64,000 bases of DNA, from assembly GCA_017469845.1 (NCBI GenBank), contig JAFUFP010000050.1, positions 28,455-92,454 on the forward strand. Reading direction: 5' to 3'. Within the stretch, counting starts at the first letter, position 1. Each line of letters begins with the position of its first letter. The notes beneath the pieces were generated by a model, which saw nothing but the letters and a program-made list of their open reading frames with translations, was not told the origin of the DNA and ran no database searches. Below, piece after piece: positions 15,846 through 26,595 of the stretch. Both the position numbers and the translations under genes were made by a program. This DNA is from Bacteroidales bacterium (GTDB lineage Bacteria; Bacteroidota; Bacteroidia; Bacteroidales; UBA932).

Positions 15846-18512
15846 CTACTGGTTGCGGAATGCGTCAATTATCCTCTGGAGCTCATCAAGATCCGAAACG
15901 AGGACTTCCCTCGGTTTGGATCCGGACTGAGGTCCGACGATGCCTGCGGCCTCCAGCTGGTCCATCACTCTACCTGCTTTTGCATAACCCATGCCAAGAC
16001 GCCTCTGAAGGTCAGAAGTGGAGCCTCTTTGTGACGTGACGACGAGTTTCGCCGCATCTTCGAACCTTTCGTCAAGGTTCTTCATGTCGAGCATGCTGGC
16101 CCCTTCCTCCGCGGAATCGGGCTCAGGAGCGGGCAGGTAATAAGGAGTATTGTAGCACTTCATGTAGCCGGTCTGGTTGCCGATGAACTCGGTGATGGCG
16201 TTGATTTCATCATTGCTGATGAATGCGCACTGGACCCTCTCCATATCGACTCCGGCGTAGTAGATCATATCTCCCTTTCCGATGAGTTTCTCGGCTCCCG
16301 GGGAATCCAGGATGGTCCTGGAGTCGGTCATCGAGAATACCCTGAATGCGATTCGGGTCGGGAAGTTGGATTTGATGAGGCCGGTGATGACGTCGACGGA
16401 AGGCCTCTGGGTGGCGAGCACGACGTGGATACCCGCTGCCCTACCCTTCTGCGCCAGACGGATGATCGAGGTGGAAATGCTCCTGGCCATCGCCTTGGAG
16501 TCTCCCGAAGCGCCGACCGACATGGTAAGGTCAGCGTACTCATCGACCACGACGACGATATAAGGCAGGTACTTGTGTCCTTCGGTGGGAAGGAGATGGC
16601 GGTCCTTGTACTTTTCGTTGTACAGCTTGACGTTGTTCACGAGCGCCTTGGAAAGGAGGGCGTACCTTTCATCCATCTCTATGCACAGGGACTTCAGGAG
16701 TGATTCCGCCTGCTGGGCGGTCTTCGCGATGGCGTTGTTGTATTCATCCTGCTCGCTTCCCGAAGTGGGAAGGACGGCAAGATAGTGCTTGAGAAGTCTT
16801 GCATAAGCGGAGAACTCCACCATCTTCGGGTCTATGAAGACGAGCTTCAGCTCGGAAGGATGCTTCGAATAGAGGAGAGATGAAATCAGCACGTTCAATC
16901 CTACTGACTTACCCTGCTTGGTTGCACCGGCGACCAGAAGGTGAGGAGCGTCTGCAAGGTCGAAAACCTTCACTTTCTGTGTGATCGTGAAACCTATGGC
17001 CACAGGCAGTTCGGCCTTACTGTCCCTGAAGGAATTGTCGTTGAGCATAGCCCTCAGAGGAACTATCGAAGGATTGTCGTTGGCGACCTCGATACCGACG
17101 GAGTCGGCGAGGGTCACGACCCTGACGCCCTTGGCGTGGAGCGCCATCGCGATGTCATCCTGGAGAGCACGGATCGCGGAGATCTTCACTCCCGGAGCAG
17201 GATACACCTTGTAAAGGGTGACGGTGGGACCGACGACGGCCTTGACGTTGTCGACATCAATCTTGTATGTCTTGAGGGCGGCACGTATCCTGAAGTTGTT
17301 CCTCTTCAGCTCCTCCGAAGAAACCTCCTGGCGGGAGTTTTCGTACTCGTCAAGTATCTCCAAAGGAGGGAAACGGTAGCTCTTCAGTTCGTCCCTTATG
17401 TCTATTCTGGGAAGATCCTCCACAACCTCCGTGGACAGTTCTTCTCCGGCGATGACCTCGATCTGGTCGGGGATGCCGATTTCACCGGTCACGGTTTCGG
17501 GTGAAGGTGAAGGGACCTCCTGATCCGGAGTGCTGACCTGGGCGACACGGATAGGCTGGGGTTCCGTAACGGGCAGAGGGCTTACAGGAGAATATACCGA
17601 CGAAACGGGTGAAGGCTCATCGGCGAGAGCGGCCTCCTGGACGGGAGCGGGCTCCGGTTCGGGAGCGGGCTGCTCGACCCAGCGGAATCCTTTTCCTTTC
17701 TTCTGTTCCTCCTCAACTTCGGGAGTTTCCCCGTCATCAGATTTCTTACCGAAAATCTTAGAGAACAGGGATTTGACGGGAGAAACCTTTTCCTGGGGTT
17801 CCTCTTCCTCCTCAACATCTTCAGCCGCGGCGGGACCTTCGGTCTCATAAGTCTCGGGAGTCTCTTCCACGGACGAGCTTTCGCTCAGACCTCCGAACCA
17901 CTTGCTGAATCGGGTGCTTGCGCAGATGAACCAGATAGTGACGAGAAGCGCTATCAGAAGGCCGGTTATGGGATAGCCGAAAAGGTTCCTCGACCACTCG
18001 ACCATCGTCCTTCCGCAATCTCCACCGTATCCGCCACCAAGGGCATAAGGAGCGTTCATCACTCCGGAAATGAATCCACCGATGAGGGAAACCAGAAGTG
18101 CGGCTGTGATTGTGAGCAAAACAGCCTTTATGACGGAGAATGACCTACGTCCGAACACCATTCTCGCCGAAAGGATGAAAAGGGTGAGGACAAGGGCGTA
18201 TGAACCTACGCCGAACCACCTGGCCATCAGCTGATAACTCCATCTGGCACCGGCTTTTCCGGCGGCGTTGTGCACATTCACGGCATGGTCCATCCCGTCG
18301 GGATCACCGAGGAAACTCTGATCAGCCTTCCAGGTGAAAAGATAGGAGACTGTTGCCACGAGGGTAAAAATGGCGAAAGCGGCTATGACAAGGCCGCTGA
18401 CCTGAATCCACCTGCGGCGGACTATCGGGTCCATATCCGTCCAGAAGGAGAAAAGCTTCCGGCGGGGTTCGGGGGCTGTTTTACCTGCCTTTTGAGTTGT
18501 TTTTCTTGCCAT
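15846..18512 (-). CDS. ftsK: DNA translocase FtsK
   Basis: 888 residues. Four transmembrane segments occupy roughly residues 36-200. A proline- and acid-rich linker follows (about 210-370), then the motor. Walker A is GATKQGKS at 529-536, Walker B lies in YIVVVVDEYADL, and a C-terminal gamma winged helix starts near VTSQRGSTSDLQRRL with GYAKAGRVMDQLE. FtsK pumps DNA at the division septum and activates dimer resolution through XerCD. The start overlaps the upstream DUF4290 gene by 32 bases and the lolA-like gene follows 26 bases downstream, so the three are likely co-transcribed. Confidence 0.96.
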   Translation of the reverse strand: MARKTTQKAGKTAPEPRRKLFSFWTDMDPIVRRRWIQVSGLVIAAFAIFTLVATVSYLFTWKADQSFLGDPDGMDHAVNVHNAAGKAGARWSYQLMARWFGVGSYALVLTLFILSARMVFGRRSFSVIKAVLLTITAALLVSLIGGFISGVMNAPYALGGGYGGDCGRTMVEWSRNLFGYPITGLLIALLVTIWFICASTRFSKWFGGLSESSSVEETPETYETEGPAAAEDVEEEEEPQEKVSPVKSLFSKIFGKKSDDGETPEVEEEQKKGKGFRWVEQPAPEPEPAPVQEAALADEPSPVSSVYSPVSPLPVTEPQPIRVAQVSTPDQEVPSPSPETVTGEIGIPDQIEVIAGEELSTEVVEDLPRIDIRDELKSYRFPPLEILDEYENSRQEVSSEELKRNNFRIRAALKTYKIDVDNVKAVVGPTVTLYKVYPAPGVKISAIRALQDDIAMALHAKGVRVVTLADSVGIEVANDNPSIVPLRAMLNDNSFRDSKAELPVAIGFTITQKVKVFDLADAPHLLVAGATKQGKSVGLNVLISSLLYSKHPSELKLVFIDPKMVEFSAYARLLKHYLAVLPTSGSEQDEYNNAIAKTAQQAESLLKSLCIEMDERYALLSKALVNNVKLYNEKYKDRHLLPTEGHKYLPYIVVVVDEYADLTMSVGASGDSKAMARSISTSIIRLAQKGRAAGIHVVLATQRPSVDVITGLIKSNFPTRIAFRVFSMTDSRTILDSPGAEKLIGKGDMIYYAGVDMERVQCAFISNDEINAITEFIGNQTGYMKCYNTPYYLPAPEPDSAEEGASMLDMKNLDERFEDAAKLVVTSQRGSTSDLQRRLGMGYAKAGRVMDQLEAAGIVGPQSGSKPREVLVSDLDELQRIIDAFRNQ

Positions 18513-19242
18513 AGTTGTTTCGCTTGCCCTGCTTGTTGCGGTTATTGTTGTTGTTTCCGAAATCGAGGTTCAGTCCGGGACGTGAGAAGTTGGCGTCCGA
18601 AGCGATCTTCGTGAGGGATATCCCCTCGGGGACCCTGATCCTGTATCCGGAAAGCTTTTCGATATCCTGGAATATCGTGGAATCCGCCACAGAGTCCTTG
18701 TTCCAGATAAGATACTGCTGCCTCATGTAGATGGCGAGCTGGCGTATCATCGACGTCTTCATATCCCCGTCAGGTTCTCCGGCGATCAGCTCGATGATGC
18801 TTTCGATATTGCGGCCGTAATGCGTAGCCTTAATCGGGGCTTTCTTCATGGGAATCTGCAAGGGAAGGGTCTCCCTCTGCTCCGGTTTGGGCACGGGATA
18901 AGGGCAATCCACATCCAGTTCATATCCGGCGATCATATGGAGATGGTCCCACAGTTTCTGCTCCCAGTTCTCCTCGTTGGCCACTTGGGGATTGAGGGAG
19001 CGCATGACACGGACTATTGCCGCCGCCTGCTGCGAACGTTTGTTCCTGTCGGGGATACGGCGGAGAAGACGGACCATCTTCACTACATTGCGTCCGTACT
19101 CCGGCATCTTGAGAGGTTCCCTCTCGGTATTGTATTCAAGAACTGCGGACTCTTCCTCCATGGGGAATGCGCCGCTCTTCGGGTAATTATCGTAATATTC
19201 CATAATAGACTTTGATGGGTATGTCATCCGTCCGGCGGTCAC
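18481..19242 (-). CDS. DUF4290 family protein
   Basis: Up to 253 residues; an internal ATG at 19203 (residue 14) is equally plausible as a start. The family core begins with LEYNTEREPLKMPEYGRNVVKMV and includes HYGRNIESIIELIAGEPDG and MRQQYLIWNKDSV. The C-terminal 40 residues are asparagine, lysine and arginine rich (FGNNNNNRNKQGKRNN), suggesting a nucleic-acid-binding or disordered tail. DUF4290 is a Bacteroidetes protein of unknown function. Its long overlap with ftsK suggests a linked role, but nothing more can be said. Confidence 0.82.
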   Translation of the reverse strand: MTAGRMTYPSKSIMEYYDNYPKSGAFPMEEESAVLEYNTEREPLKMPEYGRNVVKMVRLLRRIPDRNKRSQQAAAIVRVMRSLNPQVANEENWEQKLWDHLHMIAGYELDVDCPYPVPKPEQRETLPLQIPMKKAPIKATHYGRNIESIIELIAGEPDGDMKTSMIRQLAIYMRQQYLIWNKDSVADSTIFQDIEKLSGYRIRVPEGISLTKIASDANFSRPGLNLDFGNNNNNRNKQGKRNNYGKKNNSKGR

Positions 19243-19271
19243 CGGCGAAATGGCTGAAACGCCAAGTTTTG

Positions 19272-19303
19272 CAAATATAGCAATTTTTCCGCCACCTTGA
19301 CAA
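19272..19303 (-). promoter_or_regulatory. Promoter for the DUF4290-ftsK-lolA operon
   Basis: On the minus strand TTG (19301-19303) is followed 21 bases later by TATATTTG (19272-19279), a perfect -7 box. It lies about 30 bases upstream of the longest DUF4290 opening. Confidence 0.72.
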
Positions 19304-19351
19304 AATCAGCCCCTTCCTGCGGTGCAATTATTTTCTTTACCGGGTCCAATG

Positions 19352-22300
19352 TCAGTCAATGTCGGTAACGTGGGAGGTTCCGCGCTCCGAAAGGGATATG
19401 TACCATATCGCGCCCTTCACTTTTAGCCAACCCATGCTGCGATATAGGTCCATATAGCCGCTGACCTGACCGATGTACTTCTCCTCGGACTTTTCCCTCG
19501 AAGCGTCGATGTCCTCGACGAACTTGTAGTCGATGACTTTCAGGGTATCCCCGTCCTTGACAACTCTGTCGGGACGGAAGACTTTACCTTTCAGGGATAT
19601 GATCGAAGACTCGTTGCTCACGAGAGTGGGGTCAGTGGGGAACCATCCCCTGGAAGAAACGGACGCGATAAGCGAAGAGAGCATGGCGCGGTACCCTTCC
19701 GCATCAGAAGAATCCAGGTCACCCGAGCGGAGGGCAAGTTCGACCGACTGGCTGAGGTCCGAAGGCACTGCTACCCTCGAAAGGATGTCGTGAAGGACTA
19801 TTCCCCTCAGTCTCGGGGAAGAGCCGATACCGGGTTCGGACCCGATCTTGAAGAAATCAGCAGCATCGCTTCTGAAACGTAACCTTCCCATCGAAGCGAC
19901 AGAGGTTTTACCGTCGTTCTCATCTTCATCGTCATCGGCTGACACTATCCCCGAAACGGGAGTCGAAGGGTAACCCGCCTGAAGGGAGTCGTAATCCTTC
20001 TTGTCCCTTTTCATCAGGCTATAGTCATAAGGGCTTCCGATGTAGAATTCTTCCACTTTACCCGCTTCCGGATCTCCCTCAACGATAGGTTGACGGCCTT
20101 CTTCATCCATTCGGGCAAGATATTTTTCCAAAAGAGTTTCCGGGGTTTGGGAATTCGCATAGCCGCCACCCAAGAACAGGTACAGTATCTGTGAAAAATC
20201 CGTTGCCTTCTGCCCGGAGAAGGGTCCATAAGACCCGTAATCCGCCGGATCGAAACTCTGAACGCTTTTCCTGCATTCTTCTGAAGGTTTGGAAGATATC
20301 ACATGAAGTTCCTTCCCCGCCCTGGTGAGGGCCACGTAGAAGATATTCATATTGTCCACGTACTGGAGGAACATCTCGTTCTCGAAATCGTCCGAAAAGA
20401 GGGTGTCTTCACTCGAACTGGAAAGTTTGACCGAGAAGGCCGAAGGCTTTGTTCCCTCAAGGAAGGTTGATTCCGTTTCGGGCACGACCCACTTCTTTCC
20501 GGCTTTGAACAATTTCACGTTCTCCGCCATGGGCATTATCACATAAGGGAACTCGAGGCCCTTTGCCTTGTGGACGGTTATTATCCTAACGGCATCGGAG
20601 CCGGCAGGGGAAGATATCGTGAGGTCCGTCTTGCCCCAATGTCTCAAATATTCACTGAGATTGTTTCCGTTCGCGGTCGTCCACTCCTGAAGGTCATCCA
20701 TGAAGGCCATCACGTAAGGCACCGCTCCGGTGAAACTCTCCGGATCATATGCCTTCATTTTCCTGAGAAGATCCTCCGCAAGATCGACAAGGGAGTACCA
20801 TGACTGGGGAAGAACTATTCCCATCTTCCCGGTCATATAACGCCCGACCTTGTCCTCGGGATTCTGAATGAGGGAAAGAAGGGATACAAGGCGGCGGACG
20901 ACAATCGAAGAAGATACCTTCAACGAATCATCCGAAACTACCGGGATACCGTTTTCGACCAGCAGCCCCGCAAGAAGGGATCCGGTGCCGTTGCCCCTGA
21001 CGAGGATTGCGATATCACCATACTTCGCTCCCCTTTTTATCGCGTCGTCGACCGATGCCAAAACAGTGTATTTCTCAGTATCGGCATTCTCGCAGAAGGA
21101 CACTCTCACACTTCCGTCTGAATTGTCCCTGGCTTTGGCCTCCTGCATGACGTCGGAATAGATCCGTCTCAGTTTGTCACCCTTTCCGTACAGAGTGTCG
21201 AGAACTCCCGCGGCGAAATGGAAGAAGCGGTTATTGAAAGTGACCACTTCCCTAAGGCTCCTCCAGTTCTGCGTAAGCGGAGCGGAATCGTCCGCTGAAG
21301 GGAACTCCTCCTTCACTTTATGGTCGAGAAGATTCCAGTCGGATCCCCTGAAACGGTAGATGCTCTGCTTGACGTCACCCACGATGAGATTGGTCATCTT
21401 CTTCGGGTCGGAATTCGATTCGCTTTCCTTAAGGAGCGGAAGGAAATTGTCCCACTGGACGTTCGACGTGTCCTGGAACTCATCCAGGAGGAAGTGCTCC
21501 AGGGTGATGCCGAGTTTTTCGTATATGAACGGAGCGTTGTCCTTGTCGTTGCCGATTATCTTGCGGAGGAGGACGTTGGAGTCATCGATGCTCAGGACGT
21601 TCTTCTCCTTCATGAGGTCATGGAACTGTTGGCGGATTTCGGCGAGGATACCGAGGCCGTGGAGACCGGAGTAGAGCGTTTTGGCTGTTTTGTAGTCCTT
21701 GTAATCAGTTTTAAAAAGAGCGATGATCTTCTCGAAATGATCAAGTGCCGGTTTTGTGGCATTCACCAGACCGTCGTGGCTTTTGTCTTTCTTGAACCAA
21801 AGGTCCGGATCGGGAGCCTTTTTGAAGAATGAATCTGACGGCTTGGTGATCGGCTTGGATTTGTCCGCAAGTGTGGGAATGATGTTGAACGGGCTTCTGC
21901 CCGCTCCGCTTGTCTGGAGGAAAGAAACACCTTCATCCGCGAAGACCTTGACAGCAGCGGAAGCTGCCTCCCTTACGGAATTCTCGAAATTCTTTATGGT
22001 GGAAGAAAGCCTCTTTCTCAATTCAGCCAAGTTCTCCTTGGAATAAACGGCTTCCTCGTCAATGCCGTATTCCTCGACGATTTCCCGGTGTTCATCGGAG
22101 AGAAGCCCTTTGGCCGTACGGTACAAGGACTTCTCCAGGCTGAACCTTCCCGAAGCCTCTATATCGTCCATCGCACTTTCCGACAGCCAGCTGAGCAGTG
22201 TGCGACCGTCCTTGTCTTCATCGTTTACCGATGAGAGCACCCTGTCGACGCTTTCCTCCACCAGGGAGTTCTTGTCGAGTTCCACCTGGTAAGAGGCATA

Positions 22301-22672
22301 CTGGCCCACTTCCCTTGCGAAGGACTTGAGGGTCCTTTGGAAGAACTTGTCGATGGTGCTCACGCAGAACGAGCCGTAGTCATGAAGAATGTTGACAAGG
22401 AGTATCTTTGACCACTTGAGTATCTCTTCATCAGATCCGAACTCCTTCCTCAGGTCTACGATGTAATCGGACTTGGAAGGATCTTCAGCCAGGACGGCCA
22501 GTTCCTTGAGGATCCTGCTCTTCATCTCACCGGTTGCCTTGTTGGTGAAAGTCACCGCCAGGACATGACGGTAAGCCTGGGGGTCTTTACTCCGGAGCAG
22601 GAACGAAATATATGTTTTCGCGAGGTTGAAGGTCTTTCCCGAACCCGCGGAAGATTTGAGCAGTCTAATCAT
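19352..22672 (-). CDS. addA: AddA-like UvrD-family helicase/nuclease
   Basis: 1106 residues. Walker A is SSAGSGKT at residues 7-14, followed by VTFTNKATGEMK (motif Ia), a DEFQDTS motif II, QSIYRFRG (motif III), and VHKAKGLEFPYVI (motif V). The C-terminus carries a RecB-type nuclease domain with RPDRVV and VIDYKF. With AddB it forms the double-strand-break resection helicase-nuclease that prepares ends for RecA and degrades foreign linear DNA. Its start overlaps the addB stop by 8 bases, typical of coupled subunits. Confidence 0.93.
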   Translation of the reverse strand: MIRLLKSSAGSGKTFNLAKTYISFLLRSKDPQAYRHVLAVTFTNKATGEMKSRILKELAVLAEDPSKSDYIVDLRKEFGSDEEILKWSKILLVNILHDYGSFCVSTIDKFFQRTLKSFAREVGQYASYQVELDKNSLVEESVDRVLSSVNDEDKDGRTLLSWLSESAMDDIEASGRFSLEKSLYRTAKGLLSDEHREIVEEYGIDEEAVYSKENLAELRKRLSSTIKNFENSVREAASAAVKVFADEGVSFLQTSGAGRSPFNIIPTLADKSKPITKPSDSFFKKAPDPDLWFKKDKSHDGLVNATKPALDHFEKIIALFKTDYKDYKTAKTLYSGLHGLGILAEIRQQFHDLMKEKNVLSIDDSNVLLRKIIGNDKDNAPFIYEKLGITLEHFLLDEFQDTSNVQWDNFLPLLKESESNSDPKKMTNLIVGDVKQSIYRFRGSDWNLLDHKVKEEFPSADDSAPLTQNWRSLREVVTFNNRFFHFAAGVLDTLYGKGDKLRRIYSDVMQEAKARDNSDGSVRVSFCENADTEKYTVLASVDDAIKRGAKYGDIAILVRGNGTGSLLAGLLVENGIPVVSDDSLKVSSSIVVRRLVSLLSLIQNPEDKVGRYMTGKMGIVLPQSWYSLVDLAEDLLRKMKAYDPESFTGAVPYVMAFMDDLQEWTTANGNNLSEYLRHWGKTDLTISSPAGSDAVRIITVHKAKGLEFPYVIMPMAENVKLFKAGKKWVVPETESTFLEGTKPSAFSVKLSSSSEDTLFSDDFENEMFLQYVDNMNIFYVALTRAGKELHVISSKPSEECRKSVQSFDPADYGSYGPFSGQKATDFSQILYLFLGGGYANSQTPETLLEKYLARMDEEGRQPIVEGDPEAGKVEEFYIGSPYDYSLMKRDKKDYDSLQAGYPSTPVSGIVSADDDEDENDGKTSVASMGRLRFRSDAADFFKIGSEPGIGSSPRLRGIVLHDILSRVAVPSDLSQSVELALRSGDLDSSDAEGYRAMLSSLIASVSSRGWFPTDPTLVSNESSIISLKGKVFRPDRVVKDGDTLKVIDYKFVEDIDASREKSEEKYIGQVSGYMDLYRSMGWLKVKGAIWYISLSERGTSHVTDID

Positions 22673-25600
22673 CTCTGTCGTCTGATTTGGGGTTACGTCC
22701 GCAAATGATCTTGAAATCGCACCACTTGCAGTTCTTTTCGTCTTTGACCCTCTTGTACGGTATGGAAGGATCGTTCATTTCGGTCAGCACCTGGGGCAAT
22801 TTTTCATCCTTGATCGCGGATATCAGCTTGGGGTTGACCTTGACCGTCTCCGGTTGGGACGAAAACATCTTTCCGGTTCCGTAGATGGCATTGTGAAGAT
22901 TCTCTTCGGTGGCCAATCCCTTATCCTCCATGAACATGTCGTAAAGGAAGAGCTGGAAGGCGATCTTCGGCCTTGTGAGATTGTTGTCCCCGAAGAGCAG
23001 TTTGACCACCTTCTCGGCGTCTGAACTGTCCACATCCAGGTCCGTCACCTTTCCGGTCTTGTAGTCAACGACCCTCACCACTTTATCGAAGGCGTCGATC
23101 CTGTCGATGAATCCTTTGAAGGTATGGCCCATGAACTTCCATTCGCATCTTTTCTCAAGGTCGATTATCCTGAAGAAGTGGAGTTTACGGCGGGAAAGTT
23201 CCTCCTTGTCCACCTTGAGGGTCTGAAGGACGTACTTGACTATGATATCCTCCACAACGAGGTCCCTTCCGGAAATTTCGGGAATATGGAGCTCCGCCTC
23301 AATAAGGGAACGGACTTTCTTTCGGATATCGTCTTTTCTCTTCATCCAGGAATCCAGATACTCCACCGTTATCTCCTCGAGGGGTACCAGCGAACCGTCC
23401 TGCTTGTGGGCATTTATGTTCCTTTCGTCCATCTCGAAGGCGGGGTCGGTGGCTATGCCGCCAAGGTACAGGGCCTGCATGGTCGCATGGAAGACGTTTC
23501 CGAGCATTCCGGAATCGAGGGTTTCGGCCACATCCTCCTCCGCCTTTATCTTCTCCACGACTGAATAATAGAACTTCGCCTGGCAGTAAAGATAATTCTC
23601 GACGGATGTGGCTGAAAGCTTGATTTCCTTCATCCTCTCCGCGATATCCGGAGGTTTCGGCACGGAATCCTCCAACTGGGTCGAAAGGAGATTCTCCTCA
23701 GCCACGTACTTGTGGATATTCACCCTGAAATGATACGAAAGCTGCTTGATGAAACGGCTTTCTTCCCCGGGCAGCATCTTTTCCGTCCTCGTGTCATATA
23801 GAAGCCACACCTTCTCAGGCCGCTGAATCATCCTGTAGAAGTTGTATGCCCAGACGGCGTCCTCATCCTCGTAGGTCGGCAGCGAGAAGCCGACCCTCAA
23901 AGCCGGAGGGATGAAGGACGGTGAGGCTCCCCTTCCGGGGAACACGCCCTCATTGCACGAGAGGATGATGAGATTGCTGAAGTCTAGCGCCCTTGTTTCA
24001 AGGGGGCCCATTATCTGAAGTCCTTTGAGAGGTTCTCCTTCGAAGGCGACGCTCTCCCCTTCAAGGAGCCTTTCCAGAAGTGAAGAGAAGGTCGTCGGAC
24101 GGATAGGGAGAGATTTCTCCCTCAGCCTCATCACGCAAGCCCAGAACCTTCTGCAGTACTCCTTCTCGGTGGAAAGGTTCTCCGGAAGTCTCGGCGCGAT
24201 GTACATCACGGCGGAGAGGATATACTCCTCCAGGTCACGGATCTGGGAGTCATCGGCTACCGTGATATCTTCAACGACAGGGCGGAATATCGCCTCCAGA
24301 AGAGGAGAACCGCTGAACCAGGAGGACGGGATGTAATATCTCTTTTCGTCCTTTATCCTCCGGATCATGTCCAAAATCGATTCGTCCCCGTTCTCCGAAT
24401 CATAGGCGATCACGGCCGTCATCACCGGACTCTTCAGGATATTCCATACCTGACGGTGGTAGAACATCTTGCCCTCCTTTCCGTTTCTCATATGGAACTG
24501 AAGCCCGACGACGTCTTTCATCAGGCTGTATATGGCACTCGAGGACATGGGGACACCCATGGTCACGTTGATGTCTTTGATTTCCTCGGGAATGGTGTTG
24601 AGAAGAGGCATCAGGAGTTTGTCATCAGGAAGGACTATGGCGCAGTCCTTTCCGCCCGTGAGGCTACCCACCGAAGAAATGTCCGGAGAAATCCTTCGGA
24701 ATATCTCGGGAATGTATTTTGTCTGACCGATTCCGGAAGGAACGGCAACGACGTTTATTTCCGGATCGGCATCCCCTCCCTTGGCCTCGAAGGCGGGACG
24801 GAAGTCGGACAAATTGTCTTTCATGAAGCGCGAGGACTTGTTCCCTCCATCCTTTATCATCCACGAACAATAATCCCAGCAGAACTCGGCGATTCCTGCC
24901 GACTGCATTTTTTTGAGCACAGTCCTTCCGCACTTGTCGATGTCATTGAGACCGACGAACACGAACTTCTTCGCCGAGGGGAAAGCCGTTCCGAGAATAT
25001 CAACTATGCTCTCCGAAGACGTATCTTTCGAGGAAATCCTTTCGGCCAGATCCCGGAAAATCATACCGCTGTAGAAAACTCCTTCCTCCATCAGGGACTC
25101 CCTGAACTTGAGGTATAGAGGGTGAAGAATCTGCCATATCTGAAGGAAAGAGCCTTTGACACCCTCCTCTCCCGGTTCGACTTTCATCTGTCCGTTCTGT
25201 TTGAAATGGCGGACGAAAGTCTTCACGGCCTCTATCTGCTGCGGGGTCATGTAGCTGTAGGTGGTATCCTCCATATCGCGGAATTCCGTGACGTTGGTGA
25301 AAAGGGCCTTGGGATCGACCAGGGACTTGTCGACATCATCAAAATCCTTCAGGATGACATCACCCCAGAATATGAATTCGTCCAAAGAGTCATCGTTTCC
25401 CGCACCTCCGACCTCCCGATAGCAATCGAAAAGTTTGAGGAGAAGAGTTATCCTGTCCGATGGGGATGCCCCGGCGGCCGCGTACATGAAGTCCCCGTAA
25501 GTGTACATGGCGGGAACTTTAAGCGGTCTCGCGTTTCCGGAGTTGGAAGGGGAATTGATGTTGAGACTCATGTCCTTCACCATCTGGGAGAGATAGTGAC

Positions 25601-25703
25601 GGAAAAAGGAAAGGGACCTCCGGTTCGGGAACACGAAAACGTATTTGCTGACCGGAGCGGTAGTATAATAATGCCTTGCTACTTGCCTTAGGAACGGTTC
25701 CAT
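22665..25703 (-). CDS. addB: AddB-like PD-(D/E)XK nuclease subunit
   Basis: 1012 residues from the ATG at 25703; a longer opening to 25829 adds residues unlike the family. The N-terminus ([18 protein letters not shown]) is the degenerate helicase fold. The C-terminal nuclease has GFIDRIDAF and [11 protein letters not shown] Cys near residue 706 (YLYCQAKF) plus Cys residues in [13 protein letters not shown] at the C-terminus match the four-cysteine iron-sulfur staple of AddB nucleases. It partners AddA in break resection. It is divergent from the rubrerythrin gene. Confidence 0.9.
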   Translation of the reverse strand: MEPFLRQVARHYYTTAPVSKYVFVFPNRRSLSFFRHYLSQMVKDMSLNINSPSNSGNARPLKVPAMYTYGDFMYAAAGASPSDRITLLLKLFDCYREVGGAGNDDSLDEFIFWGDVILKDFDDVDKSLVDPKALFTNVTEFRDMEDTTYSYMTPQQIEAVKTFVRHFKQNGQMKVEPGEEGVKGSFLQIWQILHPLYLKFRESLMEEGVFYSGMIFRDLAERISSKDTSSESIVDILGTAFPSAKKFVFVGLNDIDKCGRTVLKKMQSAGIAEFCWDYCSWMIKDGGNKSSRFMKDNLSDFRPAFEAKGGDADPEINVVAVPSGIGQTKYIPEIFRRISPDISSVGSLTGGKDCAIVLPDDKLLMPLLNTIPEEIKDINVTMGVPMSSSAIYSLMKDVVGLQFHMRNGKEGKMFYHRQVWNILKSPVMTAVIAYDSENGDESILDMIRRIKDEKRYYIPSSWFSGSPLLEAIFRPVVEDITVADDSQIRDLEEYILSAVMYIAPRLPENLSTEKEYCRRFWACVMRLREKSLPIRPTTFSSLLERLLEGESVAFEGEPLKGLQIMGPLETRALDFSNLIILSCNEGVFPGRGASPSFIPPALRVGFSLPTYEDEDAVWAYNFYRMIQRPEKVWLLYDTRTEKMLPGEESRFIKQLSYHFRVNIHKYVAEENLLSTQLEDSVPKPPDIAERMKEIKLSATSVENYLYCQAKFYYSVVEKIKAEEDVAETLDSGMLGNVFHATMQALYLGGIATDPAFEMDERNINAHKQDGSLVPLEEITVEYLDSWMKRKDDIRKKVRSLIEAELHIPEISGRDLVVEDIIVKYVLQTLKVDKEELSRRKLHFFRIIDLEKRCEWKFMGHTFKGFIDRIDAFDKVVRVVDYKTGKVTDLDVDSSDAEKVVKLLFGDNNLTRPKIAFQLFLYDMFMEDKGLATEENLHNAIYGTGKMFSSQPETVKVNPKLISAIKDEKLPQVLTEMNDPSIPYKRVKDEKNCKWCDFKIICGRNPKSDDRDD

Positions 25704-25847
25704 ATCTTGAAAAAGAAGCTTCTGTTCGTATCTTTTGACAATATACTTATATTCTTCGTGTTTTTCACATTCGGAAGGGATATTTTTTTGTCCGGACCAC
25801 TGATCGCCTCCGGTCCAAAAAAAGAACAATTATTTATGCGCAATGTC

Positions 25848-25877
25848 TTGCCAATCCAAGGGAAAAGATTATATTTG
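25848..25877 (+). promoter_or_regulatory. Promoter for the rubrerythrin gene
   Basis: TTG (25848-25850), a 19-base spacer, and TATATTTG (25870-25877), an excellent match. The predicted leader is about 80 bases. It shows that the long in-frame opening upstream of the rubrerythrin ATG is not translated. Confidence 0.78.
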
Positions 25878-25964
25878 TATCGATTCAATTTTGAAAGATT
25901 CAAATTGAGACAGGAAAGGGCCCCTGATCAGTGCCCAGCTCAACAATTAAAAGATATAAACAAC

Positions 25965-26519
25965 ATGAAAAAGAAATTCAGATGCCTCGTTTGCGGCTAC
26001 GTTTATGAAGGTGAGAATCCCCCCGAGCGCTGCCCCCAGTGCAAAGTCCCCGGTGAGAAATTCGTCGAGATAAAGGAGGAATCAGCTGAGCCCCAGTGGG
26101 CATGCGAGCATCATATCGGTGACGGCAAAGTTGAGGATGAGGAAATCATGCAGTGCCTGAGGGCTGATTTCACGGGAGAGTGCACCGAAGTCGGAATGTA
26201 CCTCGCCATGGCCCGCCAGGCTGAAAGGGAAGGATACCCCGAGATCGCCCAGACTTTCAAGAGATACGCTTTTGAAGAGGCCGAGCACGCTTCCAAGTTC
26301 GCTGAGCTCCTCGGAGAGTGCGTCTGGGACACCAAGACCAACCTCACCAAGAGGTATCAGGCTGAGGCCGGAGCTTGCGAGGGCAAACTCAACTACGCTC
26401 TCAAGGCCAAGAAGCTCGGTTACGACGCCATCCATGACACCGTTCACGAAATGGCAAAGGATGAGGCACGTCACGGAGCCGGATTCTACGGACTTCTCAA
26501 GAGGTATTTCAAGGACTAG
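25965..26519 (+). CDS. Rubrerythrin with N-terminal rubredoxin domain
   Basis: 184 residues from the ATG at 25965. The rubredoxin domain comes first (CLVCGY at about 6-11 and CPQC at about 24-27, four iron ligands). The four-helix diiron domain follows, with glutamate/histidine motifs [23 protein letters not shown] and [10 protein letters not shown]. This reversed domain order matches the 'reverse rubrerythrins' of strict anaerobes, which reduce hydrogen peroxide and are induced by oxygen. It is monocistronic with its own promoter and terminator. Confidence 0.95.
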   Translation: MKKKFRCLVCGYVYEGENPPERCPQCKVPGEKFVEIKEESAEPQWACEHHIGDGKVEDEEIMQCLRADFTGECTEVGMYLAMARQAEREGYPEIAQTFKRYAFEEAEHASKFAELLGECVWDTKTNLTKRYQAEAGACEGKLNYALKAKKLGYDAIHDTVHEMAKDEARHGAGFYGLLKRYFKD

Positions 26520-26542
26520 CTTTCGGCTTGGTTCCTATAAGA

Positions 26543-26582
26543 CAAAGGGAGGCTCTTTCCAGCGAGTCTCCCTTCTTCTTTT
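26543..26582 (+). terminator. Terminator after rubrerythrin
   Basis: Stem AAGGGAG(G)CTC with GAGTCTCCCTT followed by CTTCTTTTT. It ends the rubrerythrin transcript just before the convergent S4 gene. Confidence 0.78.
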
Positions 26583-26595
26583 TCCGGAAAAAGCG

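Noticed and set aside
25707..25964. N-terminal extension of the rubrerythrin of 86 residues
   Set aside because: A perfect promoter lies inside this stretch, and the rubredoxin domain starts normally at the later ATG.
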